A DNA stretch of 7,208 nucleotides from Sedimentisphaerales bacterium (GCA_030630905.1 DAOVMB010000112.1:1-7208), one strand, 5' to 3'. Counted from the first letter of the stretch, positions 1 through 6,249 are shown. Notes: generated from the letters alone by a model not told the origin. Translations and numbers: made by a program.

Positions 1-20
1 AAAGCCAATCAAAGCCAATC
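1..20. repeat. Tandem duplication of a 10-base unit
   Basis: The window opens with two exact head-to-tail copies of AAAGCCAATC. Because the window begins here, further copies may lie to the left. If the left-edge minus-strand ORF is real, the repeat lies inside its coding region. Two copies of 10 bases could be chance or a small slippage duplication; I assign no function. Confidence 0.5.
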
Positions 21-88
21 TCCGGCGTTGTCCCGGAAATGATGGGGTACAGAAGGAGTTGTATCTGGGAGAAAGCATATTTCGGCAT
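1..88 (-). CDS. Possible partial ORF, translationally coupled to usp
   Basis: An ATG at 86-88 (minus strand) opens a frame of 29 codons that reaches the left edge without a stop. The peptide begins MPKYAFSQIQ and I do not recognise it. The reason to list it is the start region. A GAGGA Shine-Dalgarno sequence sits six bases before the ATG and overlaps the TGA stop of the usp gene, the usual layout of a translationally coupled downstream gene. Against it, a 29-codon open frame arises often by chance, and a strong hairpin at the end of usp may mark the end of the operon instead. Sequence to the left of the window would settle it. Confidence 0.3.
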   Translation of the reverse strand, partial: MPKYAFSQIQLLLYPIISGTTPEIGFDWL

Positions 89-97
89 GGTCTTTCC

Positions 98-589
98 TCA
101 GGAGCCGCTTAGCCTTTCGCGGTAACTAAGCGGCACCACGAGGACCACACAATCAGCCTTGCGGACAACCTTCTCAGTAACGTTGCCGAAGAATGCTTTC
201 TGCAGGGCATTATGCCCCTGCCGTCCCATGACGATCAGGTCGATCTGGTTTTCGCGGGCAAAATTGAGGATTTCCTGGTAGTCTTTTCCGATGCGGAACT
301 CGACCTTCAGCTCCAGATCCTTGGGCAGCCTTGATCGATATGCCTGATCGATTCGTTCGTTTATGTCATGCCTGGCTTTGGCGTCGACACCCTCTACTTC
401 ATAGATATACGACTTCCAGAACTGAGCTTCCGTCTCGGGAACAACATGGAGGAGATATAATTGACTGCCGGGGCGGCGGATCGCTGCATCGACAGCAAAA
501 TTAAACGCGAAATCCGCATTTTCCGAGAAATCGGTGCAGAACAGGATGCGCTGAAAAGTCGTTTCTGTTGGCCTGAAAGAATTTGTCAT
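98..589 (-). CDS. Universal stress protein (UspA family), probable TRAP-associated regulator
   Basis: A single-domain cytoplasmic Usp protein of 163 residues, normal for the family. It begins with the typical first strand (RILFCTDFSENA; Asp20 is at the usual adenine-contacting position). It ends with the nucleotide-binding loop G122-x2-G125-x9-G135-N136 followed by VTEKVVRKADCVVLVV. The ATP-binding Usp consensus is G-2x-G-9x-G-(S/T); here the last position is Asn, so ATP binding is likely but not certain. I chose the second of two in-frame ATGs six bases apart, because AGGAGG lies eight bases before it and only two bases before the first (at 595). The gene is the last clear member of the dctP-dctQ-dctM-usp cluster. 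In Halomonas elongata the gene in this position, teaD, encodes an ATP-binding Usp that modulates the ectoine TRAP transporter TeaABC; a comparable role is inferred from position only. Confidence 0.9.
   Translation of the reverse strand: MTNSFRPTETTFQRILFCTDFSENADFAFNFAVDAAIRRPGSQLYLLHVVPETEAQFWKSYIYEVEGVDAKARHDINERIDQAYRSRLPKDLELKVEFRIGKDYQEILNFARENQIDLIVMGRQGHNALQKAFFGNVTEKVVRKADCVVLVVPLSYRERLSGS
104..134 (-). other. mRNA hairpin at the 3' end of the usp coding region
   Basis: GCCGCTTAG (104-112) and CTAAGCGGC (126-134) are a perfect 9-bp inverted repeat around 13 bases. On the usp mRNA the loop can also form a small CC/GG extension. The stem ends three bases before the usp stop codon. No U-run follows on the minus strand, so it is not a standard intrinsic terminator. 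It could stabilise the 3' end of the transcript, or influence translation of anything downstream. Confidence 0.45.
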
Positions 590-597
590 CTTCATAG

Positions 598-603
598 CCT
601 CCT
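598..603 (-). promoter_or_regulatory. Ribosome binding site of usp (decides the start)
   Basis: AGGAGG on the minus strand. It lies two bases before the ATG at 593-595 and eight bases before the ATG at 587-589, so it favours the second ATG. A strong site of its own suggests usp is translated independently of dctM, whose stop codon is 47 bases upstream of it. Confidence 0.7.
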
Positions 604-649
604 AATGATTCTCACTCCGCAGGACGCCTTACGGTGCTGCACTATTTTT

Positions 650-1951
650 TTACTTCACCAAGTTCGGAAGCCACAGGCATAGCTGAGGGAATGCGATCAG
701 GATGATCGCGGCAATAACCAGGGCTGCAAGAAACGGCAGGGCCCCTCGAAATATAGTCTGCAAAGGAACATCCCGCGCGATGCCACTGACCACGTAAACA
801 CACACGCCAACCGGCGGGGAAATCACACCCATCTGCGTGACTACTACAATGATCACGCCGAACCATATCGGGTCGTAACCGAGTTGCGTGACGACCGGGT
901 AGAAGATGGGGATTGTCAGAAGGATGAGCGCCAGAGCATCAACAAAGCAGCCAACCAAAAGATAGAACAGGATAATCAATCCCATGATGGCCCAACCCGG
1001 GAGGGGCAATATTGCAAGCGACGAGGCCAGCTCGAAAGGAATTCGCGTCACCGCCAGGAAGTGCCCAAAGATAACTGCACCGGTTACGATGATCATGACC
1101 ATGCAGGAAGTCCGGACCGTTTCCTTTAGAGAGCGGGCCAACATCTTCGGAGTCAACTTGCGTTTAGTTGCTGCAATGATCAGGCTGCCGGCAGCCCCAA
1201 TAGAGGCGGCTTCCGTAGGTGTAAAGAAGCCTCCAAACATACCGCCGATGACAATAGTGAACAAGATGAGCGTTTCGGAGACTCCGGCTAAGGATGCGAA
1301 CTTGGTTTTCCAGCTAACCTGCTGCCCGGCCGGTCCCAGATGGGGGTGAAGCTTGCAGTTCAGGTATATCGTCAGACAGAAAAGAAAGGCTATGAGCAGG
1401 CCTGGGACAATCCCTGCGATAAACAGCTTGCCCACCGATTGTTCGGTCATGATGGCATAAATGATAAAAACGACACTGGGTGGAATCAGCATCCCCAGAC
1501 TTCCCCCGGCAGCAACGGCCCCACAACCGAGCTCCATGTCGTAATTGTATCGTTTCATTTCCGGCAGCGCCACGGAGGCCATAGTCGCCGCGGTGGCGGG
1601 CCCTGAGCCGCAAATGGCGCCAAACGCGGTGCAGGCCCCTACGGTGGACATGGCCAAGCCCCCGGGTAGTGTGCCCAGCCAGTTATAGGCGGTATTGAAG
1701 AGGCGCCGGCTGATTCCGGCATGAAAGGCGATCTGGCCCATGAAAACAAAGAGGGGGATTACCGTTAAGGAGTAGGATGAAAACGTATCGTACAGGTCGA
1801 TCGTAATCATGCTCATAGCCGCACCGGGCGAGCGGATAACGGCGAAACCCAAAAAACCGACAATGGCCATGGCAAAGGCCACCGGCATGCTGGCGGCTAA
1901 AAGTGCAAACAGCAGGAGGCAACCGATGATGCCGATTTGAATTGGTGTCAT
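650..1951 (-). CDS. dctM: TRAP transporter large permease (DctM family)
   Basis: The large membrane subunit of a tripartite ATP-independent periplasmic transporter. It is the ion-coupled translocation channel in the inner membrane, working with DctQ and the binding protein. At 433 residues it has the normal DctM length and is hydrophobic throughout, with about a dozen membrane segments. Family signatures are intact: SMPVAFAM (21-28), SLTVIPLFVFMG (61-72), GAICGSGPATAATMA (111-125), GGSLGMLIPPS (149-159), GGFFTPTEAAS (240-250) and GVISPPVGVCVY (375-386). The two helical hairpins with Gly/Pro-rich tips expected of the elevator domain are therefore present. The start codon overlaps the dctQ stop codon in ATGA, so translation is probably coupled. 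Na+ is the usual coupling ion in this family; nothing seen here establishes the ion or the substrate. Confidence 0.96.
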   Translation of the reverse strand: MTPIQIGIIGCLLLFALLAASMPVAFAMAIVGFLGFAVIRSPGAAMSMITIDLYDTFSSYSLTVIPLFVFMGQIAFHAGISRRLFNTAYNWLGTLPGGLAMSTVGACTAFGAICGSGPATAATMASVALPEMKRYNYDMELGCGAVAAGGSLGMLIPPSVVFIIYAIMTEQSVGKLFIAGIVPGLLIAFLFCLTIYLNCKLHPHLGPAGQQVSWKTKFASLAGVSETLILFTIVIGGMFGGFFTPTEAASIGAAGSLIIAATKRKLTPKMLARSLKETVRTSCMVMIIVTGAVIFGHFLAVTRIPFELASSLAILPLPGWAIMGLIILFYLLVGCFVDALALILLTIPIFYPVVTQLGYDPIWFGVIIVVVTQMGVISPPVGVCVYVVSGIARDVPLQTIFRGALPFLAALVIAAIILIAFPQLCLWLPNLVK

Positions 1952-2481
1952 GGTTTGATCATCTCCTGACCCGGATGGAGGAGGTTATGCCCGATCACAA
2001 GGACAACGATACCGCAACAGAAACCGATCACATAAGGGATCCAGAAGACGGGAAGCTGGAGAGTTTGGCTGACCTGACCGGTTCGATAAAGGGACAGACC
2101 ATAGATAAAGCTTCGCCAACTGAGGAACGCAAACAACGTCATTCCCATGAGGCGGATTATTGTATCAACAACGATGCGGCCACGGCGGTTGAGCTTGTGG
2201 AAAAAGTACTCGATAGCCACGTGCCCTTTGACTGCGGTAGTATAGGGGAGTGTGGCAGCCAGAGTCAGAGCACCGGTGATTTTCACAATATCGTAGGCGC
2301 CAAAAAGCGAGCGGTTGATTCCCGGCAGACGTAAGATCACGTCTATGCAGGTTACGGCGACCATCGTCAATACACCCAAACCGGCCATCACAACAAGGAT
2401 ATGCACGATGAGACAGAGCATCCGCGAGTATAGGCTCAAGACGGCCCCGCTTGCCCCACTGAGACCTGTCGATTGTTTCAT
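1948..2481 (-). CDS. dctQ: TRAP transporter small permease (DctQ family)
   Basis: The small membrane subunit of the TRAP transporter, 177 residues, which packs against DctM and helps dock the binding protein. Four hydrophobic segments are visible at about 21-50, 63-82, 106-128 and 145-167, the expected DctQ topology. The segment around residues 74-95 (LAATLPYTTAVKGHVAIEYF) resembles the conserved DctQ second helix and following loop. In this loop a run like KGHVAIEYF is typical of the family. The ATG directly follows the dctP TAG stop with no spacer, with an AGGG-type site inside the last dctP codons. The gene's own TGA overlaps the dctM ATG. DctQ proteins diverge fast, so the assignment rests on size, topology, the loop motif and position between dctP and dctM; together these are convincing. 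Confidence 0.94.
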   Translation of the reverse strand: MKQSTGLSGASGAVLSLYSRMLCLIVHILVVMAGLGVLTMVAVTCIDVILRLPGINRSLFGAYDIVKITGALTLAATLPYTTAVKGHVAIEYFFHKLNRRGRIVVDTIIRLMGMTLFAFLSWRSFIYGLSLYRTGQVSQTLQLPVFWIPYVIGFCCGIVVLVIGHNLLHPGQEMIKP

Positions 2482-3528
2482 CTACTGCCCTGCTTTTGTT
2501 GATAGTTTCTCAATCAGGCTTTTGACATCAGCGAGGAATTCCTTGCCGGGTAGGCCCTGTTCGGCCGTCTTGGTGATATATTCATCAAGAATCGGCTTTA
2601 CGGCGTCTTTCCACTGCTGTTTCTCCTCTTCGGAAAGCTTGATCACCTCGCGTTGAAGCTTGTTAATGAAGACCATGCCTTCCTCGTCGGCCTGATCCCA
2701 TGCCTGGCCGTGTTTGTCGACCCACTCGTTGCTCACTTGCGCGAATACTTCCTGCAGCTCAGGGCTGAGGCGATCCCAGGCGCTCTTATTCATTACAACG
2801 AACATGGCTGTGGTATAACCGATGACGGATGTATCGGTAATGGAGTTGATGACCTCGCCCTGTTTCCAACCTTTGAGTGTTTCTATGGGACAGAAGGTTG
2901 CTTCGACAACGCCTTTTTGCAGGGCTTCGTACGTTTCGGGCTGACTCATCGCGACGGGTGTACCGCCGAGACTTTGCACAATTTTGGAAGACAAGCCGGT
3001 CGCTCGTACCTTCATGCCGGTCAGATCATTAAGTTCACGGACGGGTTTTCGGGAAGCAAGAATCCCTGGCCCGTGTGCATGAATATACAACACATGCACG
3101 TCCGAGACCTCCTTGGGCTTGTATTTTAGGACCATTTCCGTAGCGACACGGGTAGCGACAAGACCGCTGGGATAGCCCAGAGGCAAGTCGATCCCTTCCA
3201 GCAGGCCAAAGCGTCCGCGCGTATAGGCAAAGCAACTCATGCCGATGTCCGACAGACCGTTAACCACACCATCATAGCACTGAGGCGCCTTGGTCAGGGT
3301 GCCCGCCGGATAGACGGTGATTTTGACTTTGCCGTTGCTACGTTTCTCGATCTCCTCGGCCCAGGCTTCGGCAGTCTTGCACTGGATGTGTGAAGGCGGG
3401 AAAAAGATACTATAGGACAACTCAACTACTTTCTGCTTCTCCTGGTCCTCTGATCGGCGACAGCTTGAAAGTCCCGCCGACAAAACCACACACGCAACAA
3501 CCAAACCAACTACGTTCCACCATTTCAT
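2482..3528 (-). CDS. dctP: TRAP transporter solute-binding protein (DctP family), probable lipoprotein
   Basis: Periplasmic-side receptor of the TRAP system, 348 residues. The N-terminus has a hydrophobic signal segment ending in the lipobox L20-S21-S22-C23, so Cys23 is probably lipidated and the protein membrane-anchored. Gram-negative TRAP receptors are more often free in the periplasm. The mature part matches the DctP fold: VELSYSIFFPPSH (35-47), an Ala/Glu-rich helix AEAWAEEIEKRSNGKVKITVYPAG split around residues 53-76, and the region GMKVRATG (171-178). Arg175 in that region corresponds to the conserved Arg that usually holds a substrate carboxylate. GGTPVAMSQPETYEALQKG (188-206) is the second hallmark. 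The ligand is therefore probably an organic acid, otherwise unspecified. A GGAGG site lies seven bases before the ATG. This is the first gene of the operon. Confidence 0.95.
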   Translation of the reverse strand: MKWWNVVGLVVACVVLSAGLSSCRRSEDQEKQKVVELSYSIFFPPSHIQCKTAEAWAEEIEKRSNGKVKITVYPAGTLTKAPQCYDGVVNGLSDIGMSCFAYTRGRFGLLEGIDLPLGYPSGLVATRVATEMVLKYKPKEVSDVHVLYIHAHGPGILASRKPVRELNDLTGMKVRATGLSSKIVQSLGGTPVAMSQPETYEALQKGVVEATFCPIETLKGWKQGEVINSITDTSVIGYTTAMFVVMNKSAWDRLSPELQEVFAQVSNEWVDKHGQAWDQADEEGMVFINKLQREVIKLSEEEKQQWKDAVKPILDEYITKTAEQGLPGKEFLADVKSLIEKLSTKAGQ

Positions 3529-3724
3529 AGTAAAACCTCCCTAAATACCGTGTTATCAATTGGCGGCAACTCCTTGTGCCGCCACATTTTGCTTTTCAAA
3601 TTACACGTAAATTAACTGCCATAGTACGCGCTATACGAGACATGTGCAAGCTTTTCTTTCCGAGTATGCTTGGGTTTTTTGTAGCTTCTTAAAGTGATAC
3701 CTCTTGCAGCTTGCCCTGATGCTA
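3529..3724 (-). promoter_or_regulatory. Leader and promoter region of the TRAP operon
   Basis: This 196-base gap separates the radical SAM gene from dctP, and no convincing terminator follows the radical SAM gene. It holds the dctP Shine-Dalgarno (GGGAGG, 3537-3542, minus strand) and the perfect hairpin listed separately. A weak sigma-70-like pair occurs on the minus strand, TTGCAC then 17 bases then TACTAT, with only three and four of six consensus positions respectively. A near sigma-54 pattern (GGCAC...TTGC) lies inside the hairpin but its spacing is one base too long, so I do not call it. Read-through from the radical SAM gene cannot be excluded. Confidence 0.4.
3561..3584 (-). promoter_or_regulatory. 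Perfect 8-bp inverted repeat in the dctP leader
   Basis: TGGCGGCA (3561-3568) and TGCCGCCA (3577-3584) pair perfectly around an 8-base loop. On the dctP transcript the loop reads CAAGGAGT and so displays a Shine-Dalgarno-like AAGGAG. The true dctP Shine-Dalgarno follows about 18 bases after the hairpin. The dyad could be a protein operator or an RNA structure. No U-run follows, so it is not an intrinsic terminator. Confidence 0.45.
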
Positions 3725-5170
3725 TCAGTTGTTTCGCAGTCCTCTTAAGATATCCCAGTATGCCCCCCGTGCACCTTCTCGGATTGCTTGTGTCAACAAT
3801 AAATTTTCGTTGTAGTTGTAATTGGCTGCATCGCTGCACTCTGTTGCTTGATTGAGAATCTCAACAGCAGGCTCGAAGAACCTTTCGTCGCCGGCGATTA
3901 AATCTCTTACCAATTCTGCCGGGCGCTCGCCCAAAGCCCTGGATATGTAGAAGGTCGGTTTGAGCAGATTTATTGGCCCGCTGTATTTTCGGCGAATATT
4001 GCCATTCGTTGGGTTCCGGAGTTCTTCGGCGACGATTTGTTCCATAGCGGTGCCGGGGTAAACTCGTATTCCGAGTGCGGCACCAGCACAATCGGGACCA
4101 ATCTTCTTTATGAAGTCGATTGTTTCTTGTACGGTTCGCAGCGTTTCGCCCGGCCCGCCCAGCAAAAGATCTATCATAACGGCGATATTATTTTGTCGGC
4201 AGAGTTTGACTGCTGTGGCAAGGTCCTCTTTACTGTGCTGCTGGCGGTAAGTCCGGAGCATCGATTCAGAGCCGGAATCTCCCGTGAAGTCTATTCCGAC
4301 GCATCCAGCCCGTGCCATCACATTAGCCAGGTCCGCGTCGAACGGTGAAGGTGACAGATAGGCATACCATCGAACCTTGTCGCCCAGCGAACGGCGGTTA
4401 AATTCCTCACAGATAGCATAAGCGTGGTTTCGGGGCACATTGAACTCGGAGTCGCAAAGGTGCAATACGTCGATGCCCTGTGATAACAATGACTCAATCT
4501 CATTAGCCACTTCAGAAGGATTTCGCAGCCGCAAAGTGGTTCCTTTTGCCAGCGGATCGGCACAGTATATGCAGTGGCGATTGCAGCCGCGTTTGGTTTC
4601 CAGGCCGCATTGTCCGCCCCGCTTAAAATAGCCTGGATTATCAATGAAATTGCGAGTAGTACCCAATGAAATAGAATTTGGCCACGATGGCGGGTTATTG
4701 TGGATTCTGTTATTTTCCCGCCATATAAGACCAGGGACATCTTTAAATCTTCTTGTCCCCTGCAACTGGCGGATCAGCGCGGTTATTGCCGTCTCTCCAT
4801 CGCCTAATATGCCAAAATCAGCGCCGGTGTACTCAACAATTGACTTGGCAAATATTGAAAATCCGACGCCGCCAATAACGATCGGGGCGTTGGTCATAGC
4901 CCGGATAGTTTTAATCGTATCTTTCAATCCGGGAACAAACCAGTCGGCACTGGGCCAAAAACAATCGTCGGCATTTCGAAAAGAAAGTCCGACCAATTCA
5001 GGCTCTCGGTTGGAAAAGTAATCTTTTATGGCCTTTTCCGGTTGGTCGGCTAAGCCGAGGTCAACGACTTCGACATCTATACCCGCCTTTTCGGCAGAAG
5101 CGGCGACATAGTCTATCCCGATCGGCCCAATTAGAGGAGCCATTCTGTTTGTGTTGATTAGTGTTAGCAT
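3725..5170 (-). CDS. Cobalamin-binding-type radical SAM protein, substrate unknown
   Basis: A 481-residue cytoplasmic radical SAM enzyme. Residues 1-140 form a Rossmann-like domain typical of the B12-binding N-terminus of class B radical SAM proteins: LINTNRMAPLIGPIGIDYVA, then VEVVDLG, ELVGLSF, PIVIGGVGFS and FGILGDGETA. The DxHxxG motif of base-off cobalamin ligation is not seen; it is also absent from many members. The radical SAM domain starts near 187 with the [4Fe-4S] motif Cys196-x3-Cys200-x2-Cys203. It continues with DSEFNVP (240-246), the SAM-contacting-like GDSGSES (297-303) and LLLGGPGET (335-343). About 100 C-terminal residues follow, ending in a Tyr/Asn-rich stretch (NYNYNEN, 450-456) and an ARGAYWDIL tail, possibly a substrate-binding module. 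No Shine-Dalgarno is visible before the ATG, but M1 places the first beta strand correctly. The reaction could be methylation or another radical rearrangement; neighbours give no clue. A terminator separates it from the upstream porin-like gene. Confidence 0.88.
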   Translation of the reverse strand: MLTLINTNRMAPLIGPIGIDYVAASAEKAGIDVEVVDLGLADQPEKAIKDYFSNREPELVGLSFRNADDCFWPSADWFVPGLKDTIKTIRAMTNAPIVIGGVGFSIFAKSIVEYTGADFGILGDGETAITALIRQLQGTRRFKDVPGLIWRENNRIHNNPPSWPNSISLGTTRNFIDNPGYFKRGGQCGLETKRGCNRHCIYCADPLAKGTTLRLRNPSEVANEIESLLSQGIDVLHLCDSEFNVPRNHAYAICEEFNRRSLGDKVRWYAYLSPSPFDADLANVMARAGCVGIDFTGDSGSESMLRTYRQQHSKEDLATAVKLCRQNNIAVMIDLLLGGPGETLRTVQETIDFIKKIGPDCAGAALGIRVYPGTAMEQIVAEELRNPTNGNIRRKYSGPINLLKPTFYISRALGERPAELVRDLIAGDERFFEPAVEILNQATECSDAANYNYNENLLLTQAIREGARGAYWDILRGLRNN

Positions 5171-5205
5171 TTTTGTTGATCGGGATACTGTTTCGAATAA
5201 AATGG

Positions 5206-5236
5206 AAAAAGGCTGGTATCCGGGACCAGCCTTTTT
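5206..5236 (-). terminator. Intrinsic (probably bidirectional) terminator
   Basis: AAAAAGGCTGGT (5206-5217) and ACCAGCCTTTTT (5225-5236) form a perfect 12-bp stem with a 7-base loop. The outer A/T pairs supply a U-run in either direction, and more T-rich sequence follows on the minus strand. It starts 31 bases after the stop of the beta-barrel gene and terminates that gene. It lies only 35 bases before the radical SAM start codon, so that gene is transcriptionally separated from the one upstream. Confidence 0.88.
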
Positions 5237-5267
5237 GAAGATTCAGCCAATATTTTCCGAATCTTTT

Positions 5268-6089
5268 TTAGAATTTATACGTCATACTTAAGTTGGCCCA
5301 GGTCTCGTCCTTATCGTCATTTACCGAACTATCCATCGTGATCTGGTGATACACGCCGGGAGTCAGGACGAGTTCATCAGATAAGTCGATGCCTGTTGAT
5401 ACGCCGAAGACCACGTTCGACCAGTCATGGTCGACATTCTGGCCGCCCGGGCCGACACCATCGTTGAAGACTAACTCTGTGTGAAGATTAAAGACCTGCT
5501 CCGGAGTGTCAGGAACGATACCACCGACAGTCAGGGGATAATCCAGCATAAAGATATGCGCCCAGCCGGATGCCGTTCCATTAGATTTAGGGGCTCCGAC
5601 TATAGACCCACTGCTGTTCGGCCAGAGCTTCACAAGAACGTAACTTGGAACGATACCACCGGGTATCGCCTTTGGCAAGGAAAGAATGGTATGGAGTTCC
5701 TGTAAATCAGCGTCTGATAAGCAAGGTGGCGGGCTCAGATCCGGGTAGTTGTAATAGACCCACCCGAGCCTGTACATCAAGGCATAATCTTCATCCATGA
5801 ACAGGCCGTTCTGATAATACAACGTATAGTCCCAGCGTTCGAAGTCCTCATATCCGCTCGAATTGGCCCTATGGCCCATGACGTTGATTCCAAGGCCCGT
5901 GCCGAACAGGTCCAGGTCGAGACTGGGCTGCACGGCGCTCTTGTCGTTGTAAATATCGAAGCCGCGCCAGACATATTTACTCTGATAAGTAAAGTCGACC
6001 GACCCGTGCAGATCCGTGTCCTGAGGCTGGGCAAAACCCATCGCACAGAACAAAACTACGGCAGCTAATAAAATCCCTTGCTTCTTCAT
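5268..6089 (-). CDS. Putative outer-membrane beta-barrel (porin-like) protein
   Basis: A 273-residue exported protein of unknown function. Residues 1-20 are a signal peptide (KK, hydrophobic core, GFA before the predicted cut, mature start QPQDT). The mature part has alternating, aromatic-rich strands such as SVDFTYQSKYVWRGFDIY (30-47), DYTLYYQNGLF and YALMYRLGWVYYNY. It ends in NLSMTYKF with a terminal Phe, the signal recognised by the outer-membrane insertion machinery. The first strands (YVWRG followed by a polar turn and SLDLDLFGTGLGINV) resemble the TorF/Gcw_chp group of putative porins, though I hold this only as a resemblance. A longer loop with a single mature Cys (Cys123) covers about 116-175. 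I chose the second ATG because AAAGGAG lies six bases before it and directly abuts the first ATG at 6095. The gene is monocistronic, with its own terminator. Confidence 0.72.
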   Translation of the reverse strand: MKKQGILLAAVVLFCAMGFAQPQDTDLHGSVDFTYQSKYVWRGFDIYNDKSAVQPSLDLDLFGTGLGINVMGHRANSSGYEDFERWDYTLYYQNGLFMDEDYALMYRLGWVYYNYPDLSPPPCLSDADLQELHTILSLPKAIPGGIVPSYVLVKLWPNSSGSIVGAPKSNGTASGWAHIFMLDYPLTVGGIVPDTPEQVFNLHTELVFNDGVGPGGQNVDHDWSNVVFGVSTGIDLSDELVLTPGVYHQITMDSSVNDDKDETWANLSMTYKF

Positions 6090-6095
6090 GCTCAT

Positions 6096-6102
6096 CTCCT
6101 TT
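6096..6102 (-). promoter_or_regulatory. Ribosome binding site of the beta-barrel gene (decides the start)
   Basis: AAAGGAG on the minus strand directly abuts the ATG at 6093-6095 and lies six bases before the ATG at 6087-6089. Only the second is at a usable distance, so translation should begin there. Confidence 0.75.
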
Positions 6103-6166
6103 AAAATCCTTTATTGAATTTCTTGTTGACTTCCTACACAAAATCCTGCTTTCAATACTAATATAA

Positions 6167-6188
6167 TCACATCGCCCAACCACCTCCT
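6167..6188 (-). promoter_or_regulatory. Orphan strong Shine-Dalgarno followed by ATG-TGA
   Basis: On the minus strand, AGGAGGTG (6181-6188), a full complement of the 16S tail, is followed after eight bases by ATG (6170-6172) and immediately by TGA (6167-6169). It lies about 80 bases before the beta-barrel start codon. No real coding frame begins here. A 22-codon TTG-initiated frame also starts nearby but its spacing is poor. It may be a start-stop regulatory element in the leader, or a relic. Confidence 0.35.
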
Positions 6189-6208
6189 ATAAAGAGTATC
6201 GTATTAAC

Positions 6209-6214
6209 ACTATA
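6209..6214 (-). promoter_or_regulatory. Possible -10 element for the beta-barrel gene
   Basis: TATAGT on the minus strand matches five of six -10 positions and is preceded by A- and T-tracts (6223-6242). No recognisable -35 lies 16-18 bases upstream, so this is a weak candidate. If used, the leader would be about 110 bases and would include the orphan Shine-Dalgarno element. Confidence 0.25.
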
Positions 6215-6249
6215 AAACAATAGAAAAAAATGATTTTTTTTCTTACGTC

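Noticed and set aside
628..655. Plus-strand GTGCTGCAC followed by a run of seven T, terminator-like
   Set aside because: The stem is only weakly paired and no plus-strand gene lies upstream to be terminated; the T-run belongs to the minus-strand dctM 3' end.
1942..2334. 130-codon plus-strand ORF opposite dctQ
   Set aside because: Antisense to dctQ, highly polar composition typical of the complement of membrane codons, no recognisable domain.
2653..3129. 158-codon plus-strand ORF opposite dctP
   Set aside because: It lies wholly antisense to a well-recognised binding protein gene, resembles no family I know, and has no good ribosome site; it is a reading-frame shadow.
3566..3584. Possible sigma-54 promoter (GGCAC...TTGC) before dctP
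   Set aside because: The spacing between the GG and GC elements is one base longer than sigma-54 allows, and the match is a by-product of the inverted repeat.
3716..3728. Small palindrome CTGATGCTATCAG over the radical SAM stop codon as a terminator
   Set aside because: Only five base pairs with a three-base loop and no T-run; too weak to call a terminator.
3612..3839. 75-codon minus-strand ORF between the radical SAM gene and dctP
   Set aside because: Its first half is an alternate frame of the radical SAM C-terminus, and the remainder looks like random basic sequence; no ribosome site at the ATG.
6162..6167. Plus-strand TATAAT within the intergenic region
   Set aside because: No -35 element at 15-19 bases upstream; the TTGACT at 6126 is 30 bases away. 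AT-rich sequence yields such matches by chance.
5977..6183. 68-codon minus-strand frame starting with GTG at the orphan Shine-Dalgarno
   Set aside because: The GTG lies inside the Shine-Dalgarno sequence itself, and most of the frame overlaps the signal peptide region of the beta-barrel gene in another frame.
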